NCBI RefSeq assembly: GCF_003435815.1
Contig: NZ_QTUV01000003.1
Span: 65,297 to 129,296 of the forward strand
Direction: 5' to 3'
DNA from: Dorea sp. AM10-31
GTDB taxonomy: Bacteria; Bacillota; Clostridia; Lachnospirales; Lachnospiraceae
Length of the DNA: 64,000 nt
The translations under genes and the position numbers were made by a program. The notes under the pieces are model-generated. The model worked only from the letters and a program-made list of their open reading frames with translations, did no database searches and was not told where the DNA came from. Shown in pieces: positions 9,806-18,579 of this stretch (its first letter is position 1; every line of letters starts with the position of its first letter).

Positions 9806-10516
9806 TTAAACTTCCTCCGGGTAAGCACCCTCTAATACATCCAGATATTCCTGACCGAAAGTATCCACGTAATCAGCAAGGGCAAGATCAATTGCTTTCT
9901 GACCGTTTGTGCCAAGCTTTTCGATCAGTGTCTTACTAATTGTATCTTTCAGATGTGCGGTGTGAAAATTAAAATCTTTCATGCAGGAAGTGCCGAGATC
10001 CTTCTTCTTGGCAGCGAGAGCTTCGACATCTTCCGGCGTCAGTGGATAGCCCCAGTCAAATTCGCATTGTTCGCCGCCCCAGCTCATGGATGTAGCAGTT
10101 GGGGTACAGACAAAATCAGAGCGGAATCCCTGATAAACCGCATTATCAACATTGACACAATAAAGTTTACCGTATTCTGTAATATCGTGCTTTTTCCATG
10201 CTTCACACCAGGCACATTTCGAAATATAAGTCTGAAGTGTCGGTTCGGTACGGAGTGTACCAAATTGCATCTGTCCGTCATAGTCAGGCTTCCACTCGCC
10301 GTAAGCCTGGTTGGTCATTGTGTTGAGCGGATCGCCGTGAGCAATCGCTCGTGCAGCCATTCTTGCACCTCGTTCTTTACCATAGACAGTCATACCGTCT
10401 AAGATTGCCTGTTTTCCTTCTTCGCCACAGATTTCAATAGCGCGCTTGGCGAGAAAAGCAAACATCATTGCATGATGTTCGATCTTACAGGAAACCGTTT
10501 CTTTGGCTGTATTCAT
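9806..10516 (-). CDS. L-2-amino-thiazoline-4-carboxylic acid hydrolase family protein
   Basis: The 236-residue product matches the ATC-hydrolase family: a helical N-terminus with HHAMMFAFLAKRAIE, then the signature YISKCAWCEAWKK (two cysteines) followed by YCVNVDNAVYQGF. In Pseudomonas the named enzyme opens the thiazoline ring of ATC on the way to L-cysteine; many homologues in anaerobes have unknown substrates. The ATG at 10514-10516 is chosen over an ATG 15 codons upstream because AAAGGA sits nine bases before it. It is first in a two-gene operon with the M20 amidohydrolase and divergent from the CobW-type GTPase gene. Confidence 0.85.
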   Translation of the reverse strand: MNTAKETVSCKIEHHAMMFAFLAKRAIEICGEEGKQAILDGMTVYGKERGARMAARAIAHGDPLNTMTNQAYGEWKPDYDGQMQFGTLRTEPTLQTYISKCAWCEAWKKHDITEYGKLYCVNVDNAVYQGFRSDFVCTPTATSMSWGGEQCEFDWGYPLTPEDVEALAAKKKDLGTSCMKDFNFHTAHLKDTISKTLIEKLGTNGQKAIDLALADYVDTFGQEYLDVLEGAYPEEV

Positions 10517-10787
10517 AATTATCATCCTTTCACATAGTAGTCTGTTAAAGTTTGGAGACATTATACTACATTTTATAAGAAGATACCAGTGTAAGGGAGG
10601 AAACTAAAGACACAAAATATAACTGATAATCTATAATCAGTAATAGAAAAAATCTATATCTGTCGTTAGTTATTAAAAAATATGAGTGGTTTTTTATCTG
10701 AAAAAAAGCTATGATGGTTATATGAGATAAACTGTATAAAAAATATAGAAAAAAAGAACGACAAAATGTAAAAAGAGGTAAAAAACA
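10517..10787. promoter_or_regulatory. Divergent intergenic region
   Basis: This 271-base AT-rich gap separates the minus-strand ATC-hydrolase operon from the plus-strand GTPase/ArsM-ArsS pair. On the minus strand TATAAT (10560-10565) is a good -10 for the hydrolase operon, with no strong -35. An interrupted palindrome ACTGAT..ATCAGT at about 10622-10641 could bind a regulator. No clear plus-strand -35/-10 pair stands out, although several TATAAA-like runs lie before 10760. AAAAGAGG precedes the GTPase start. Confidence 0.45.
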
Positions 10788-11882
10788 ATGGACAAAAAAC
10801 GTTTTATGGTAGTCAGTGGTTTCCTTGGAGCAGGAAAGACAACGACGATGGTAGCACTTACAGAGTACATTAACAGCACAGGCAAACATGCAGCAATCAT
10901 TGCAAATGACCTGGGAGCAAATTATATTATCGATGCAGAGTATTCTGATCGTCAGAATGTAGAAGTCACACCGATCGGCGGCGACTGTATCTGCTATATT
11001 CCGGATACATTGATCGAAAGAATCGAGCGTCTGAACAGAGAGCCGAAAGATCTGGTTATGTCTGATATTCCGGGATGCGGAATCGGTGCACTGGATCATG
11101 TATATGGCAATCTGGACAAGAACCACAAGGATGAGTTTACACTGGCTCCGTTTCTTGTTGTAACAGACCCGGAGAGACTTCGTATGATCATGCCGGAGCA
11201 GGCAGATATCCATCTTCCGGAAGAATTAAAATTCCTTCTGGATGCACAGTTAAAAGAAGCAGACTGTATCGTTCTGAATAAGATCGATCTGATGTCTGAT
11301 GAGGAAGTGGACCGCTATGTAAAATTCTTAAAAGAAGCTTGCCCGGATATTCCGGTGTTCCCTATCTCTGCAAAAGAAAAGATCGGTCTGGAACAGGTAG
11401 CAGACTATGTACTGACTGCAGAGAGCCGTGTGAACATTACAGATATCGGATACGGCGGACCGGAATTCGTTGCAGCTGAGAAGAGTATGTCATGGTTCAA
11501 CAGAAATGTATTTATCACAGCAAAAGACGGCAAAGCATTTGACGGAAATGAATTAGTTGACGATCTCATTGACGAGATTCGTAACGGACTGATTGCAAAT
11601 AAGAGAAATGTTCCACATCTGAAGACATTTGCAGTAGGAAAAGAGAATGATTATGGAAAATTCAGTCTGATCGGTGTAGATTATGACATCATCCATGACC
11701 AGGAACTGAAAGAAGAAACAGAAAAATTGCGTCTTGTTGTAAATGCGCGTGCAGTATGCGAATCTGATCTGTTATTAGATATTGTAGATGATGCATTTGA
11801 TGCTGTAGCTGAAAAATATAATGTAAAGATTAAAGTATTCTTCAGTGAGTGCTTCGGAATGATGGACGAGGGAAGACATTAA
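10788..11882 (+). CDS. CobW/UreG-type GTP-binding protein
   Basis: P-loop GTPase of the G3E/COG0523 group, 364 residues. It begins with the Walker A GFLGAGKT (residues 11-18), followed by an AIIANDLGAN switch segment, the DIPGCG motif in place of the usual ESTG, and NKID for guanine recognition at roughly residues 163-166. The CxCC metal-binding motif of true CobW-type zinc chaperones is missing; instead GGDCICY occurs near residue 62. G3E GTPases deliver metals or cofactors to target enzymes. The gene ends 42 bases before the ArsM-ArsS fusion, which makes that enzyme its probable client. Confidence 0.85.
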   Translation: MDKKRFMVVSGFLGAGKTTTMVALTEYINSTGKHAAIIANDLGANYIIDAEYSDRQNVEVTPIGGDCICYIPDTLIERIERLNREPKDLVMSDIPGCGIGALDHVYGNLDKNHKDEFTLAPFLVVTDPERLRMIMPEQADIHLPEELKFLLDAQLKEADCIVLNKIDLMSDEEVDRYVKFLKEACPDIPVFPISAKEKIGLEQVADYVLTAESRVNITDIGYGGPEFVAAEKSMSWFNRNVFITAKDGKAFDGNELVDDLIDEIRNGLIANKRNVPHLKTFAVGKENDYGKFSLIGVDYDIIHDQELKEETEKLRLVVNARAVCESDLLLDIVDDAFDAVAEKYNVKIKVFFSECFGMMDEGRH

Positions 11883-11924
11883 GCGAAAGTCTGTTACAAA
11901 GTAATGGGAAAGAGATCACAAATT

Positions 11925-13952
11925 ATGAGCAATGATATTCACGAACAAATAAAGGAATATTATGGAGTCATCCTGCAAAGCAGTGATGACCTCAAAACAA
12001 ATGCGTGCTGCTGCAGTTCAGCGCCGCCGAAGTATGTAAAAGATATTTTGCCGTTGATCAAGGATGAGATAAAAAACCGTTTTTATGGCTGTGGTTCTCC
12101 GATTCCGATGGGAATGAAAGGATGCCATGTGCTGGATCTCGGATGTGGTACGGGAAGAGATGTCTATATTTTATCTAAACTGGTTGGGGAAGAGGGACAT
12201 GTCTATGGCGTAGATATGACACCGTCCCAGATTGAAGTTGCCATCCGTAATGAAGCAGCGCAGATGGAGGCATTTGGATTCGAAAAGACGAATACAAGTT
12301 TTCATCTGGGATATATCGAAGATCTGAAAAGCATCGGAATTGAAGATAATTCCATCGATGTTGTGACATCTAACTGCGTAATTAATCTGTCGCCGTTCAA
12401 GGAGCAGATTTTCCGGGAAGTATACCGGGTATTAAAAGAAGGCGGAGAGATTTATTTCTCCGATGTTTTTGCCGACCGCAGGCTTCCGGATGAAATAAAA
12501 AATGATCCGGTCATGCGCGGAGAATGTATGGGTGGCTCCATGTATCTGGAAGATTTCCGCAGAATGATGGAAAAATGTGGTTTTGTCACTTATTATACGA
12601 TGGAAAAGACACCGATCCAGCCGCATGATTTCGAGATTGCGAGATTGACAGGAGACATCCAGTTTTATTCCTGTACAGTACGCGCATTTAAGTGTAGCGG
12701 CCTGGAGGACCGGGAAGAAAATTACGGACATAGTGCGACCTATCTTGGAACGATGGAGGAAAATAAACGGTATTGCGATTTTGATGAGACATTCCGTTTT
12801 CTGAAAAATAAACCACTTGGAATCAGTGGTAATCTTGCAAAGATTTTAAGGGCTTCCAGATTCTGTAATTATTTTACGGTTGAAGGAGAAGGGGAGACAC
12901 ATTATGGCCTGTTTAAAGAACTGGATCAGAGTGTTAATCCGACGCAGTATGATAAAAATGCAAAGATTACAGCAAGGACACTGAAAGAAGAAGTCAGACG
13001 GTATGACATTCCGGAATTAATGGATCGTGTCAAAGGTGTGGATGAGCTGTATTCCAAAGAGCAGCTCACGACAATGCAGGTAAATGTCGGCTACAGGTGT
13101 AATCTGTCCTGTGCACACTGCTTCCTGGAGTGTGGGCCGGATAAAACGGAGATGATGAGCAAAGAGACAATGGATCAGTGCCTGCAGGCATTTAAGACCG
13201 GTGGGTTTCGAACGATGGATATTACCGGCGGTTCACCGGAGATGAATCCGAATCTTACTTATTTCATTGAGGCAGCATCGAAGCTTGGCGATGTGATTGT
13301 CCGCACAAATCTTGTTATTTTGCAGAAGGAAGCATATGCTCACTTAATAGATGTATATACAGAAAATAAAGTCCGTATTGTCTGTTCTCTGCCTTACTAT
13401 AATAAGAAAGTTGTGGAAAAGCAGAGAGGCGCACATGTATTTGATCCGGCGATTAAGATTCTACAGGAATTAAATGCAAGAGGCTATGGCAGACAGGATG
13501 ATCTGCGGCTGACGCTTGTGTATAATACAGATGGCCCGTATCTGCCACCGAATGAATTTATGCTGGAAAAGACATACAGAGAAATTCTGGAAAAGGAATA
13601 TGGCATTGTATTTACGGATTTGATCGCAATTGGAAATGTGCCGATCGGAAGATTCGGGCAGGAGTTAAAGCACCAGGGAAAACTTGGATCTTATCTGAAA
13701 CTGCAGAGTGAGAACTTCAATGAAGACAATCTGCCGAAGGTTATGTGCCGGGATCAGATCAATGTTGATTACGATGGCAGTCTGTATGACTGTGAATATT
13801 ATCATGTCCTTGGAATGAAACCAGATGGGGAAGCACATATCAGAGAGCTTGCGGATCATGCGCCGAAGCCGCGGAAGATTCATACCTGTGCAGTTTGCTA
13901 TAGTTGTACGGCAGGATATGGAAGCAGCTGTGGTGGGAATCTGTCACATTAA
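11925..13952 (+). CDS. ArsM-ArsS fusion: arsenite methyltransferase plus radical SAM arsenosugar biosynthesis protein
   Basis: One 675-residue chain with two enzymes. Residues 1-330 are an ArsM-type SAM methyltransferase: VLDLGCGTG at 69-77 and cysteines at 56 (FYGC), 151 (SNC) and 201 (GEC), spaced like the arsenic-binding triad of known ArsM proteins, plus an extra CCC near the N-terminus. From about residue 380 it is a radical SAM enzyme with C392-x3-C396-x2-C399, ending in the cysteine-rich CAVCYSCTAGYGSSCGG tail of the ArsS/DUF3641 family. ArsM methylates As(III); ArsS adds a 5'-deoxyadenosyl group to methylated arsenic. I choose the ATG at 11925 (GGGAAAGAG upstream) over 11904. Substrate here is inferred, not proven. 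Confidence 0.88.
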   Translation: MSNDIHEQIKEYYGVILQSSDDLKTNACCCSSAPPKYVKDILPLIKDEIKNRFYGCGSPIPMGMKGCHVLDLGCGTGRDVYILSKLVGEEGHVYGVDMTPSQIEVAIRNEAAQMEAFGFEKTNTSFHLGYIEDLKSIGIEDNSIDVVTSNCVINLSPFKEQIFREVYRVLKEGGEIYFSDVFADRRLPDEIKNDPVMRGECMGGSMYLEDFRRMMEKCGFVTYYTMEKTPIQPHDFEIARLTGDIQFYSCTVRAFKCSGLEDREENYGHSATYLGTMEENKRYCDFDETFRFLKNKPLGISGNLAKILRASRFCNYFTVEGEGETHYGLFKELDQSVNPTQYDKNAKITARTLKEEVRRYDIPELMDRVKGVDELYSKEQLTTMQVNVGYRCNLSCAHCFLECGPDKTEMMSKETMDQCLQAFKTGGFRTMDITGGSPEMNPNLTYFIEAASKLGDVIVRTNLVILQKEAYAHLIDVYTENKVRIVCSLPYYNKKVVEKQRGAHVFDPAIKILQELNARGYGRQDDLRLTLVYNTDGPYLPPNEFMLEKTYREILEKEYGIVFTDLIAIGNVPIGRFGQELKHQGKLGSYLKLQSENFNEDNLPKVMCRDQINVDYDGSLYDCEYYHVLGMKPDGEAHIRELADHAPKPRKIHTCAVCYSCTAGYGSSCGGNLSH

Positions 13953-14070
13953 GTTGGCAGTGGAAGGTTCTGCCGGTGTGATTTGTCGGATAGAAAAAGA
14001 GCTGTTTGGAAATTATGAAAATGATTTCTGGAAAAATATGGAAGAAAAATAAAAAAATATTAAAAAACAC

Positions 14071-14099
14071 TTGATTTTTAGAAAAACATGTCATATAAT
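14071..14099 (+). promoter_or_regulatory. Promoter of tRNA-Lys
   Basis: TTGATT (14071-14076), 17-base spacer, TATAAT (14094-14099): a near-consensus housekeeping promoter placing the start about 30 bases before the mature tRNA. Confidence 0.75.
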
Positions 14100-14136
14100 A
14101 TTACTTGCGTCACGGAAAACTGATGACGCAGGATAT

Positions 14137-14209
14137 GCGCGATTAGCTCAGTTGGCAGAGCACCTGACTCTTAATCAGGGTGTCCAGGGTTCGAACCCCT
14201 GATCGCGCA
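14137..14209 (+). tRNA. tRNA-Lys (anticodon CTT)
   Basis: Cloverleaf with acceptor GCGCGAT/ATCGCGC, a D-arm TAGCTCAGTTGGCAGAGCA, anticodon loop CTCTTAA giving CTT, and T-loop GGTTCGAACCC. The discriminator is A at 14209; CCA is not encoded. Confidence 0.97.
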
Positions 14210-14258
14210 CTATAAGATCGCTGTTTTTGCAGACAACAGAGCTGCAGGGACGGCGATT

Positions 14259-14297
14259 TTTTGTATAATAGGAAATTTCATTTCCTATTATACAAAA
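14259..14297. terminator. Perfect 17-bp hairpin after tRNA-Lys
   Basis: TTTTGTATAATAGGAAA (14259-14275) and TTTCCTATTATACAAAA (14281-14297) are exact inverse complements around a 5-base loop. It lies 50 bases after the tRNA. Because the T tract is in the 5' arm and the 3' arm ends in A's, it is not a textbook terminator on the plus strand, but could process or end the tRNA transcript. A second, 9-bp inverted repeat GAATGTGCC/GGCACATTC follows at about 14363-14382, before the transporter gene. Confidence 0.5.
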
Positions 14298-14409
14298 GCC
14301 TCCGGCAGGATGCGCACTGCGGCGTACAATGATGATGTCGCAAGCGACCACCGCAGGCGCGCGAATGTGCCAAGGCACATTCGATTTATAGCGACGAGGA
14401 GGGAACAAC

Positions 14410-15354
14410 ATGGCGGCATTTAACCGTTTTATAGAAAAATGGATGGCACTGGTGACACCAATCTGCCTTCTTTTGGGCGTGTGGTTCCCGGATATTGCAA
14501 AACATGGACTCCCATATGTTCCGTTTGTCTTTGCATTTATGACATTTAATGGTGCTTTGAAGTCTAGCTTCAAAGATGTGGCGGGGGTATTTAAGAACCC
14601 GTCAATACTTCTTGTGATGCTCGGGCTTATTCATGTTGTAATGCCGGTATTTGCCTGCGGACTTGGACATTTATTTTTCACAGATAATGCAAGGCTGATT
14701 GCCGGGATGGTGTTGGAATTTTCAGTGCCGACAGCGGTGTCAGGACTGATGTGGATAACAATCTACAGCGGAAATAGTCCGTTATCGCTGTCTCTGGTGG
14801 TGACAGATACGGTGTTGTCGCCGTTTTTAATTCCATTGACATTAAGGATTCTTCTTGGAAAAACAGTACATATGGATACAGTACAGATGATGCAGGAGCT
14901 GATCTTCATGGTGGCATTTCCGGCAATTTTTGCTATGTGCCTGAATCAGATCAGCCATAATCGCGCAAAAGAATGTTTGCCGAAAGTGCTCGCACCTTAT
15001 TCCAAACTGGCGTTGATATTTGTTGTAATATCCAATTCATCCAAAGTGGCACCGTATATTCGCCATATGAACGGACAGCGGGTAGCTGTAGCAGTAACAA
15101 TTCTCGTACTGGCGGCAAGCGGTTATGCAATCGGACTTCTGGTCGCAAAATTATGGAAGAAGGATCACGAAACATCTATTTCCATGATGTACGGAAACGG
15201 AATGCGTAATATCAGCGTGGGAGCCGTGATTGCGGCGGCATATTTCCCGGGAGAAGTGATGTTCCCGGTTATGATCGGAACGTTGTTCCAACAGGTACTG
15301 GCTGCATTTTATGGAAAAGCAACGGAGCAGCCGGGTGACAGCAGTAAAAACTAA
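14410..15354 (+). CDS. Bile acid:sodium symporter (BASS) family transporter
   Basis: Membrane protein of 314 residues with about ten hydrophobic helices. It matches the BASS family within the BART superfamily: an FMTFNGALKSSFKD motif after helix 2 and GNGMRNISVGAVIAA near helix 9, corresponding to the broken-helix region that forms the substrate site. Members transport bile acids, pantoate, keto acids or other organic anions, so the substrate cannot be named. The arsenite exporter ACR3 is a distant relative in the same superfamily, which is of note because an ArsM-ArsS gene lies upstream, but a tRNA gene and hairpins separate them. Confidence 0.85.
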   Translation: MAAFNRFIEKWMALVTPICLLLGVWFPDIAKHGLPYVPFVFAFMTFNGALKSSFKDVAGVFKNPSILLVMLGLIHVVMPVFACGLGHLFFTDNARLIAGMVLEFSVPTAVSGLMWITIYSGNSPLSLSLVVTDTVLSPFLIPLTLRILLGKTVHMDTVQMMQELIFMVAFPAIFAMCLNQISHNRAKECLPKVLAPYSKLALIFVVISNSSKVAPYIRHMNGQRVAVAVTILVLAASGYAIGLLVAKLWKKDHETSISMMYGNGMRNISVGAVIAAAYFPGEVMFPVMIGTLFQQVLAAFYGKATEQPGDSSKN

Positions 15355-15387
15355 GATTTCCCTAAGAATATCTTTAGAATTATTTTC

Positions 15388-15416
15388 TTTACAAGGATGT
15401 GTATTCTATTTATAAT
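15388..15416 (+). promoter_or_regulatory. Promoter of the DUF975 fusion/phosphoesterase operon
   Basis: TTTACA (15388-15393), 17-base spacer and TATAAT (15411-15416), followed by GAGGAAAAAGG ahead of the ATG at 15446. Confidence 0.75.
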
Positions 15417-15445
15417 TTTACCAACAAAAGAAATGAGGAAAAAGG

Positions 15446-17296
15446 ATGCACAAAAGACGAAGAGAGTTTAAGAAGAGAGCCAGATGTGTGTTGAAGACGC
15501 ATTACTGGCTTTTTGTTATGTTATGCCTTATTGCAGGCATGATCGGAACAGAATTTACCACTTCCGTGAAACTGGGAAAGGACGCAGCAGTGTCTTATGC
15601 GGAAGCAGAGAACACGGTCAATCGTCTGACAACGGATAACCTGATCGGAGCGTTCTATGATAATCTGGAAGAATTTAATGAAGGAAAAGAGGCGGAGCAG
15701 AGAGCGCGCATTGATGAAAAGAAGAAACGCTATGAAGAAGAATCAAAAAAGAATGAAAATGCGGTTCTTGGACGAAGCAGGGGTGTCTTTTCCGGCATTG
15801 TAAATAAAGCCGCTTCCGGTGAATATATTGTTACACTTGCAGTTGCGGTGCGCTCACTGGTCGGCTCGGATAACATAGCTGCCTGGCTGCTGATCGTTGT
15901 CAGCCTGGCACTGATCTTTTTCGTGCAGACCTTTATCGTAGATGTGTATCAGATTGTTATGCGAAGGATGCTTTTGGAAGGGCGCTGTTATAAGCGCGTT
16001 CCGCTACACAGAGTGTGGTTCCTGATGCGGGTGCGCAAATGGATGCATGCGGGAGTCACGCTTCTGTTAAAACAGGCATTGCACACTGTGTGGGGGCTTA
16101 CGGTTATCGGGGGCGTTGTCAAATATTATTCTTATTATCTGGTTCCTTATATTGCAGCAGAGAATCCATCAATTAAGGCGGCAGATGCGATCACATTATC
16201 AAGGCAGATGATGGACGGGCATAAGTGGGAATGTTTTGTGATGGAATTGTCGTTCTGGGGCTGGAGATTTCTTGGATTTTTTACAATGGGAATTGCCAAC
16301 ATTTTCTATATCAATCCATTTATGGCTGCGACAATGGCAGAATATTATGTGAGTCTGCGAGAGGAGGCAATCGACAGGAAACTTCCGCTGGCAGAACAGT
16401 TAAATGATAGATATCTGTATGAGCATCCGGAACAGATGGTGCTGGATGCGGCTTATGAAGACGTTAGAGAAGTGGAGGAAGAACCGCCGGTTGTTATAGA
16501 AGGTCTGACTGGAGTTCAGAAGTTTCTTGCAAATACACTGGGAATCACAGTGCTGCATCAGAAAGAGATGGATGCGCTGGAGGAAGAGGCAAACCGAAAA
16601 TTCCGGGTTGTGCATGATATACGTGCATACAAAGGAATTGTTTATCCGACCAGACTGTATCCGATTTCGGAAGTGAAGAGAAATAATCTGCTGGAAAATA
16701 TGAACTTTTTGCGTCATTACTCTATCTGGTCTGTGATCATGATGTTTTTTATTATGTCATTTGCAGGCTGGGTGTGGGAAGTGAGTCTACATTTTCTGAC
16801 CAAAGGATGTTTTGTTAACCGTGGGGTTCTTCACGGTCCGTGGTTGCCGATTTACGGGGCTGGCAGTGTACTGATTTTATTGTTGCTGAACCGTCTGCGC
16901 AGAAAACCTGTGGCAGAATTTATTGCAGCGGTAGCCTTGTGTGGATTTATAGAATATTATACATCTTATTTCCTAGAGATTATAACGCATGGCAAGCGAT
17001 GGTGGGATTATCATGGATATTTTCTGAATCTTAACGGAAGGATCTGTGCAGAAGGGCTTTTGACATTTGGAATCGGAGGCGTTGTAATGGTATATGTACT
17101 GGCGCCATTTTTAGACAATCTGATCCGCAGGCTTCCGATGCGACGTCTGATTGCGTTATGTGTGCTGTTGTTAGTATTGTTTGGCGCAGATCAGATGTGG
17201 TCGGTACGTCATCCGAATGAGGGGAAAGGAATCAGCAAAATGAGGACGACAGCCGTCCGGACATATGAAAAAGAAGGGAAGGTAGTAAAACAATGA
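15446..17296 (+). CDS. Fused DUF975 / PF06541 multispanning membrane protein
   Basis: Protein of 616 residues in two parts. Residues 1-310 resemble DUF975: a basic N-terminus, membrane helices and the signature KWECFVMELSFWGWRFLGFFTMGI followed by YINPFMAATMAEYY. After a charged acidic linker (about 330-420) comes a PF06541 region (putative type IV ABC permease-like) with FAGWVWEVSLHFLTKGCFVNRG and HGPWLPIYGAG motifs. Neither domain has an established function. Both are usually separate proteins, so the fusion suggests a physical partnership. The stop overlaps the start of the next gene by four bases (ATGA). Confidence 0.8.
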   Translation: MHKRRREFKKRARCVLKTHYWLFVMLCLIAGMIGTEFTTSVKLGKDAAVSYAEAENTVNRLTTDNLIGAFYDNLEEFNEGKEAEQRARIDEKKKRYEEESKKNENAVLGRSRGVFSGIVNKAASGEYIVTLAVAVRSLVGSDNIAAWLLIVVSLALIFFVQTFIVDVYQIVMRRMLLEGRCYKRVPLHRVWFLMRVRKWMHAGVTLLLKQALHTVWGLTVIGGVVKYYSYYLVPYIAAENPSIKAADAITLSRQMMDGHKWECFVMELSFWGWRFLGFFTMGIANIFYINPFMAATMAEYYVSLREEAIDRKLPLAEQLNDRYLYEHPEQMVLDAAYEDVREVEEEPPVVIEGLTGVQKFLANTLGITVLHQKEMDALEEEANRKFRVVHDIRAYKGIVYPTRLYPISEVKRNNLLENMNFLRHYSIWSVIMMFFIMSFAGWVWEVSLHFLTKGCFVNRGVLHGPWLPIYGAGSVLILLLLNRLRRKPVAEFIAAVALCGFIEYYTSYFLEIITHGKRWWDYHGYFLNLNGRICAEGLLTFGIGGVVMVYVLAPFLDNLIRRLPMRRLIALCVLLLVLFGADQMWSVRHPNEGKGISKMRTTAVRTYEKEGKVVKQ

Positions 17297-18483
17297 TCGC
17301 ATTATATCTGGCTCCGCTGTATCTGTTATTATGCGGATATATACTCTGGCGCATGCTGCACTGGCTTGCAGCCTGTCACGATGTGACAAAAAATTTTTTT
17401 CTCAGGGGACTGCTCGTCACAGTGTACGTTTTTCTGGCGCTAAGCCTGCTTTTTGGATTCCTTGTACCGCCGTCGATGTTACAAAGAGTGCTGAAAGGGA
17501 TTGGCAATTACTGGCTGGGTGTGTTATTATATATCTTGCTTACAGTTCTTGTAGCAGATCTTATAAGACTCATTCTGAAACATGTGTCATTTCCGAAAAA
17601 GGAAAGACTTTTTTCAAGAAAAGGACATGTTATCGTGGGCAGTATATGTCTGGCAGTGATTCTGGCATTCAGTGCCGCCGGGATCTATGGTGCACGTCAT
17701 ATCGTAACGACAGATTATCAGGTAAAGATATCAAAGAAAGCAGGGAATCGGAAGGAACTGAATCTTGTTCTTGTGGCTGATTTCCATCTGGGATACAGCA
17801 TCGGCAGCAGCCATATGCAGCGGATGGTGGAGAAGATCAATGCGTCAAAACCGGATCTTGTAGTGATCGCGGGAGATATTTTTGACAATGAATATGAGGC
17901 ATTGGATAATCCGGAGCGCCTGGAGAAGATATTAAGATCGATCAAGAGCAGGTATGGTGTCTATGCATGTTACGGCAACCATGATATACAGGAGAAGATT
18001 CTGGCAGGATTTACATTTCCGAGAAAAGGGAAGAAGATGAGCGATCCGCGGATGGATACATTTTTGGAGAAATCAAATATTCATCTGCTTCGGGATGAAG
18101 CAGTCGAGATCGACAATGCTTTTTATCTGTTCGGAAGAGCTGATTATGAACGTCCGGGAAGAGGGATCAGGAAGAGAAAGCTTCCGAAAGAACTGGTGAA
18201 GGAAATGGATCAGAAGAAACCAATTCTTGTAGTGGATCATGAACCGAGAGAATTAAAAGAACTGGCAGATGCGGGAGTGGATCTGGATCTGTGTGGACAT
18301 ACACATGATGGCCAGATGTTCCCGGGGAACTTGGTTACGGACATGATGTGGGAGAACTCCTATGGCTATCTGAAAAAGGGAAAGATGCATAATATCGTGA
18401 CTTCCGGGCTTGGCGTATTCGGACCGGATATGAGAGTGGGTACGAAGAGTGAGATCTGCCGGATTAAGATAAAATTCAATTAG
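17293..18483 (+). CDS. Membrane-anchored metallophosphoesterase, YkuE-like
   Basis: The 396-residue protein has four or five N-terminal membrane helices (about residues 1-140) and a calcineurin-like phosphoesterase domain. Metal ligands are visible in ADFHLG, GDIFDN, GNHD, VDHEP and GHTHDGQ, in that order. YkuE-type enzymes hydrolyse phosphoesters, sometimes lipid-linked, at the membrane; the substrate here is unknown. It is translationally coupled to the DUF975 fusion protein, implying joint action at the cell envelope. Confidence 0.9.
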   Translation: MIALYLAPLYLLLCGYILWRMLHWLAACHDVTKNFFLRGLLVTVYVFLALSLLFGFLVPPSMLQRVLKGIGNYWLGVLLYILLTVLVADLIRLILKHVSFPKKERLFSRKGHVIVGSICLAVILAFSAAGIYGARHIVTTDYQVKISKKAGNRKELNLVLVADFHLGYSIGSSHMQRMVEKINASKPDLVVIAGDIFDNEYEALDNPERLEKILRSIKSRYGVYACYGNHDIQEKILAGFTFPRKGKKMSDPRMDTFLEKSNIHLLRDEAVEIDNAFYLFGRADYERPGRGIRKRKLPKELVKEMDQKKPILVVDHEPRELKELADAGVDLDLCGHTHDGQMFPGNLVTDMMWENSYGYLKKGKMHNIVTSGLGVFGPDMRVGTKSEICRIKIKFN

Positions 18484-18563
18484 AGAGAAAGAGAGAAAGG
18501 GAATTGCAAAAAAGTAAAACTTTCTCTTTCTTTTCGCTCTGAATTGGTGTATGATAGTAAAAG

Positions 18564-18579
18564 ACACAACATATTGTGT
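18564..18579. promoter_or_regulatory. NrdR box upstream of nrdD
   Basis: ACACAACATATTGTGT closely matches the NrdR operator consensus (ACACWATATATWGTGT), with perfect ACACAA/TTGTGT arms. A weaker second site, AATATCTATATTTTGT, lies about 30 bases further (18594-18609), near the spacing usual for tandem NrdR boxes. The site is just after a TATGAT -10 (18550-18555), so binding would block transcription of nrdD when dATP is plentiful. NrdR itself is not in the window. Confidence 0.75.

Noticed and set aside
10566..11213. 215-residue minus-strand frame across the GTPase gene start
   Set aside because: Antisense shadow of the GTPase reading frame, with cysteine/serine-rich composition typical of reversed coding DNA.
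13954..14052. 32-codon frame after the ArsM-ArsS gene ending ELFGNYENDFWKNMEEK
   Set aside because: The composition looks protein-like, but the start would be a TTG with its nearest GGTGGG 15 bases away; not enough to call a gene, though a C-terminal remnant is possible.
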